Shown: one piece after another, positions 55,765-57,825 of the stretch | How positions within the stretch are numbered: the stretch's first letter is position 1 | How the letters are laid out: each line of letters begins with the position of its first letter | NCBI RefSeq assembly: GCF_004283175.1 | Contig: NZ_RXNW01000022.1 | Location: 1-57,825, forward strand | Reading direction: 5' to 3' | Length of the DNA: 57,825 bases | Source of the DNA: Legionella longbeachae | GTDB lineage: Bacteria; Pseudomonadota; Gammaproteobacteria; Legionellales; Legionellaceae | Made by a program: the position numbers and the translations under genes | The notes under the pieces: generated by a model | The model's input: only the letters and a program-made list of their open reading frames with translations | Told to the model about the DNA's origin: nothing | Databases searched by the model: none

Positions 55765-56508
55765 ATGAAACTTATTTATTTTCTACTCTCTGTTTGTGTT
55801 TTCATTGCTCAACCACTTCGAGCTCAAAGCGAGCCACTTAGAGTTGCAGTAGACCCCGTTAACCCCCCATTTGTGATGCGAGGGGCTAACAATCAGCTTT
55901 ATGGATATGATGTTTCAATGATGGAGTACATTTGCAAAACCATACAGCGCCCGTGTCAATTTATTCCCACTCGTTTTGATAAAATGCTTCATGAAGTGAG
56001 TATAAAAAAGGTTGATGTAGCTACTAGTTCGATTACTATCACAGCAGAACGATCAAAGATGGTGAACTTTTCTTTTCCTTATTTATTAAGTAAGACACGT
56101 TTTGTTGGTCCTAAAAAGCTGGCTAACCAATCATTTGGTAGAGAGCTTCTAAACTATCGAAAGATTGGTATTACAGAAGGTTCTATTTATCCCGACTTTC
56201 TCCTTAAAATGGAAGTAATAAAACCAATCATTATTTCTTATACGAATTCAAATAACTTGATCGAAGCATTAAATAGAGGCGAGATTAATTTTGGTTTAAT
56301 GGATGAACCTACCTCGCTTTATTGGCAGTCACACTCTGCACAAAAATTTGCAGTACTAGGCCCGTCTTTTAGTTACGGTTTTGGTTTAGGCATAGCGGTT
56401 AACAAGGATAATTTAACTTTATTACAAAGCATTAATAATGCCTTACTAAAATACCAGGAAAGTGACGACTTCAAACGAAACTACAATGCCTATATGGCTC
56501 GGTTTTAA
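55765..56508 (+). CDS. Periplasmic amino-acid-type solute-binding protein
   Basis: A 247-aa SBP_bac_3 protein. The signal peptide ends LRA-QS near residue 21. LRVAVDPVNPPFVMRGANNQ and LYGYDVSMMEYIC are the typical ligand-cleft start, and VDVATSSITITAERSKMVNFSFPY is the family core. No permease or ATPase gene is beside it, so it may work with a remote ABC transporter. It is divergent from nhaA across 192 nt. ATG 55765 follows a weak ribosome site. Confidence 0.9.
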   Translation: MKLIYFLLSVCVFIAQPLRAQSEPLRVAVDPVNPPFVMRGANNQLYGYDVSMMEYICKTIQRPCQFIPTRFDKMLHEVSIKKVDVATSSITITAERSKMVNFSFPYLLSKTRFVGPKKLANQSFGRELLNYRKIGITEGSIYPDFLLKMEVIKPIIISYTNSNNLIEALNRGEINFGLMDEPTSLYWQSHSAQKFAVLGPSFSYGFGLGIAVNKDNLTLLQSINNALLKYQESDDFKRNYNAYMARF

Positions 56509-56926
56509 TAAAATAAGTTACTCCTGCATAAACTAACCATTGATTCGTATTCTGTCTGACAATTCAAAATTAATGTCCTATTATTAAATCCAAGCGTGTC
56601 GCTACCTCGTTAAAAATTCTGGGACATCCAAGTCCCCAGAATTCACTCGCCAACGCGACAGGTTAAAGGCCGCGAGCGTCCTGTTTCCGGCACGTTTGCT
56701 CTGAACGAGCAAAGCGTATGCCTACACCAACGACTTAACGATTGCATAAAGATTTACTCCGCATCCCTACGGGCTGTCTGCGTAAATCGCACTCTATCGC
56801 GGACTATGCGCCTCGGCTTTCAGCCTTCCTTGGCGCACAGCGAAGGAGGGCAAATACTATTCATACACTTGGGTTTTGAATGCATATGATTTTTTCATGA
56901 GCAACAATCAAAAACGAGGGTGGATT
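56509..56926. repeat. GC-rich structured intergenic repeat
   Basis: Between two AT-rich genes, 56590-56870 is clearly richer in GC (about half). It contains a perfect 9-bp stem, AATTCTGGG (56615-56623) with CCCAGAATT (56635-56643), a GCTC...GAGC hairpin near 56698-56710 and a CCTTC...GAAGG pair near 56826-56846. It has no open frame. It looks like a dispersed intergenic repeat or structured RNA; a database search is needed to say which. Confidence 0.4.
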
Positions 56927-57610
56927 ATGAAAAAAATACTCTTGGCTTTTTTGGCAACATTACAACTATCATGGGCGTATAGTTCAGTCTATTATGGACC
57001 TGCCCTCTGTACTTACCCACAATATGATTGCTTGAAAGTGACACGCGGTCATAGTTGGGAAAGCCTTTTTCCAGATCCCCAACATCGTGATTTGGTGCAA
57101 CGGTTGAATCGAAGTTACAATGCTCTTTGGCCTGGCAAAGAAATCGCTGTTCCTATTAATTTAACCAATTTAAACCTTTTTGATATTTCTCCTTTCCCTT
57201 TAAAGGTTGAGATAGAGGGAGAGAAACACATTATTGTTGATCAGGAGAAACTGGCATGGTCTGCGTACAACGAACAGGGGCATCTAGTAAAATGGGGGCC
57301 AATCTCCTCAGGTCGCGATAAGTGCGTTGATAGCCCCAAATCATGCAGAACACTCACGGGAATGTTTCGCATCTTTAGTAAAGAAAACGAGCAGTGTCGC
57401 TCTAATACCTACGATAACGCTAGGATGCCTTATTGCATGTATTTTCATAAAGGTTTTGCCCTTCATGGTTCTAATGATATTCCTGGGTACCGTGCAAGTC
57501 ATGGTTGTGTGCGTCTATTTACAGAAGATGCTAAGTGGTTAAACCATGAGTTCGTTGAATTATCCAGCGAAAATAATGATTTTAAAGGGACAAAAGTCAT
57601 AATAAAGTGA
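56927..57610 (+). CDS. L,D-transpeptidase (YkuD) with LysM-like N-terminus
   Basis: A 227-aa exported enzyme that makes 3-3 peptidoglycan cross-links or attaches proteins to peptidoglycan. ATG 56927 is chosen because GAGGGTGG lies just upstream and a signal peptide (MKKILLAFLATLQLSWA) follows; the open frame begins 17 codons earlier. A LysM-like segment (VTRGHSWESLFPDP) precedes the YkuD domain, whose active site is GFALHGSN followed by RASHGCVRL (catalytic Cys). Two Cys pairs lie in the first third and near CVDSPKSC. It stands alone just before the right IS6 fragment. Confidence 0.9.
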   Translation: MKKILLAFLATLQLSWAYSSVYYGPALCTYPQYDCLKVTRGHSWESLFPDPQHRDLVQRLNRSYNALWPGKEIAVPINLTNLNLFDISPFPLKVEIEGEKHIIVDQEKLAWSAYNEQGHLVKWGPISSGRDKCVDSPKSCRTLTGMFRIFSKENEQCRSNTYDNARMPYCMYFHKGFALHGSNDIPGYRASHGCVRLFTEDAKWLNHEFVELSSENNDFKGTKVIIK

Positions 57611-57627
57611 GTACATCACAAAGATGT

Positions 57628-57689
57628 GGCTCCGTTGCAAAAACGAAAATCTGTACAAAAATCCATCTTATGGATAGATCTCAGCTGTA
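57628..57689 (-). mobile_element. IS6 terminus, truncated
   Basis: GGCTCCGTTGCAAAAAC and the next 45 nt (with ATCTGTACAAAAATCCATCT and GGATAGATCTCAGCTGTA) match the left end of the IS6 element at 48883, in the same orientation. Similarity stops at 57689, where an IS630 end begins. Confidence 0.8.
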
Positions 57690-57713
57690 TATAGCCTAGT
57701 CACAATAAATTGA

Positions 57714-57825
57714 TTATAAACAATGGAGACAAAAAAGCTCATCAATAGAACAATTAAGAGTTCTACGAAGGTTTTTAGCTTGAGCCCATTTATGTTCAAT
57801 CGGATTAAGATCTGGAGAATAAGGG
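57714..57825 (-). CDS. IS630-family transposase, partial at right edge
   Basis: The last 37 codons of a leftward transposase: YSPDLNPIEHKWAQAKNLRR, then TLNCSIDELFCLHCL and TAA at 57714-57716. SPDLNPIEHKW is the third-acid motif of IS630/Tc1-type DDE enzymes. The element end lies at about 57690 (TAGCCTAGTCACAATAAA), after a TA that fits IS630's target duplication. The rest is beyond the window. Confidence 0.85.
   Translation of the reverse strand, partial: PYSPDLNPIEHKWAQAKNLRRTLNCSIDELFCLHCL

Noticed and set aside
1-57825. CRISPR array
   Set aside because: No regularly spaced direct repeats or cas genes were seen on either strand.

Overview
The window looks like Legionella DNA. It is AT-rich, and it carries a complete F-type conjugation region fused to an lvrA-lvrB-csrT/lvrC module and a prpA-type repressor, a combination known from Legionella integrative conjugative elements. 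The genus call is inference from gene content; no rRNA or housekeeping marker is present.

Layout. (1) 1-1762: an unrecognised partial gene, a decayed SRAP (YedK) gene and a non-coding stretch with an inverted pair of DnaA-box-like sequences beside traI. (2) 1763-28395: the conjugation region, read leftward from lvrA (27562) to traI (1763): lvrA, lvrB, csrT, traA, L, E, K, B, V, C, trbI, traW, U, trbC, traN, F, trbB, traH, G, a small orphan, traD and traI. A rightward small membrane-protein gene lies between traD and the orphan. prpA is divergent at the head, and the shared intergenic region holds a 13-bp-arm operator. Most genes overlap or abut. (3) 28396-29238: non-coding, with a degenerate tRNA-Val(TAC)-like sequence. 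(4) 29239-32556: a single-chain restriction-modification enzyme (nuclease plus N6-adenine methylase).

(5) 32746-43368: an apparent natural-product region. At its right end a 50-codon peptide gene (43216-43368), absent from ORF lists with a 60-residue cut-off, sits 2 nt upstream of a tetrapyrrole-methylase-fold protein that resembles borosin peptide-backbone alpha-N-methyltransferases (split type, as in Shewanella SonM/SonA). To the left are an unknown 432-aa protein, a POT-type transporter with a decayed second copy, an HTH-like small protein, a decayed GNAT gene, and a tightly coupled operon of cupin/haem-oxygenase-like fusion, LDH/MDH-like dehydrogenase, unknown 751-753 aa coiled-coil protein and Bcr/CflA-type exporter. 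This is the best candidate here for an undescribed system. Linking the left operon to the peptide is inference.

(6) 43386-49714: a mobile-element graveyard (IS5, IS1182 and IS6 remnants) around a small secreted protein, a HigBA-like toxin-antitoxin pair with a perfect palindromic operator, and a DUF2971 protein. (7) 49715-57627: an ion-homeostasis/stress block (truncated Kef-type antiporter, P-type ATPase, tandem UspA, acetoacetyl-CoA reductase, NhaA, amino-acid-binding protein, L,D-transpeptidase). It is bracketed by IS6 sequences in the same orientation, the right one cut by an IS630 element that runs off the window.
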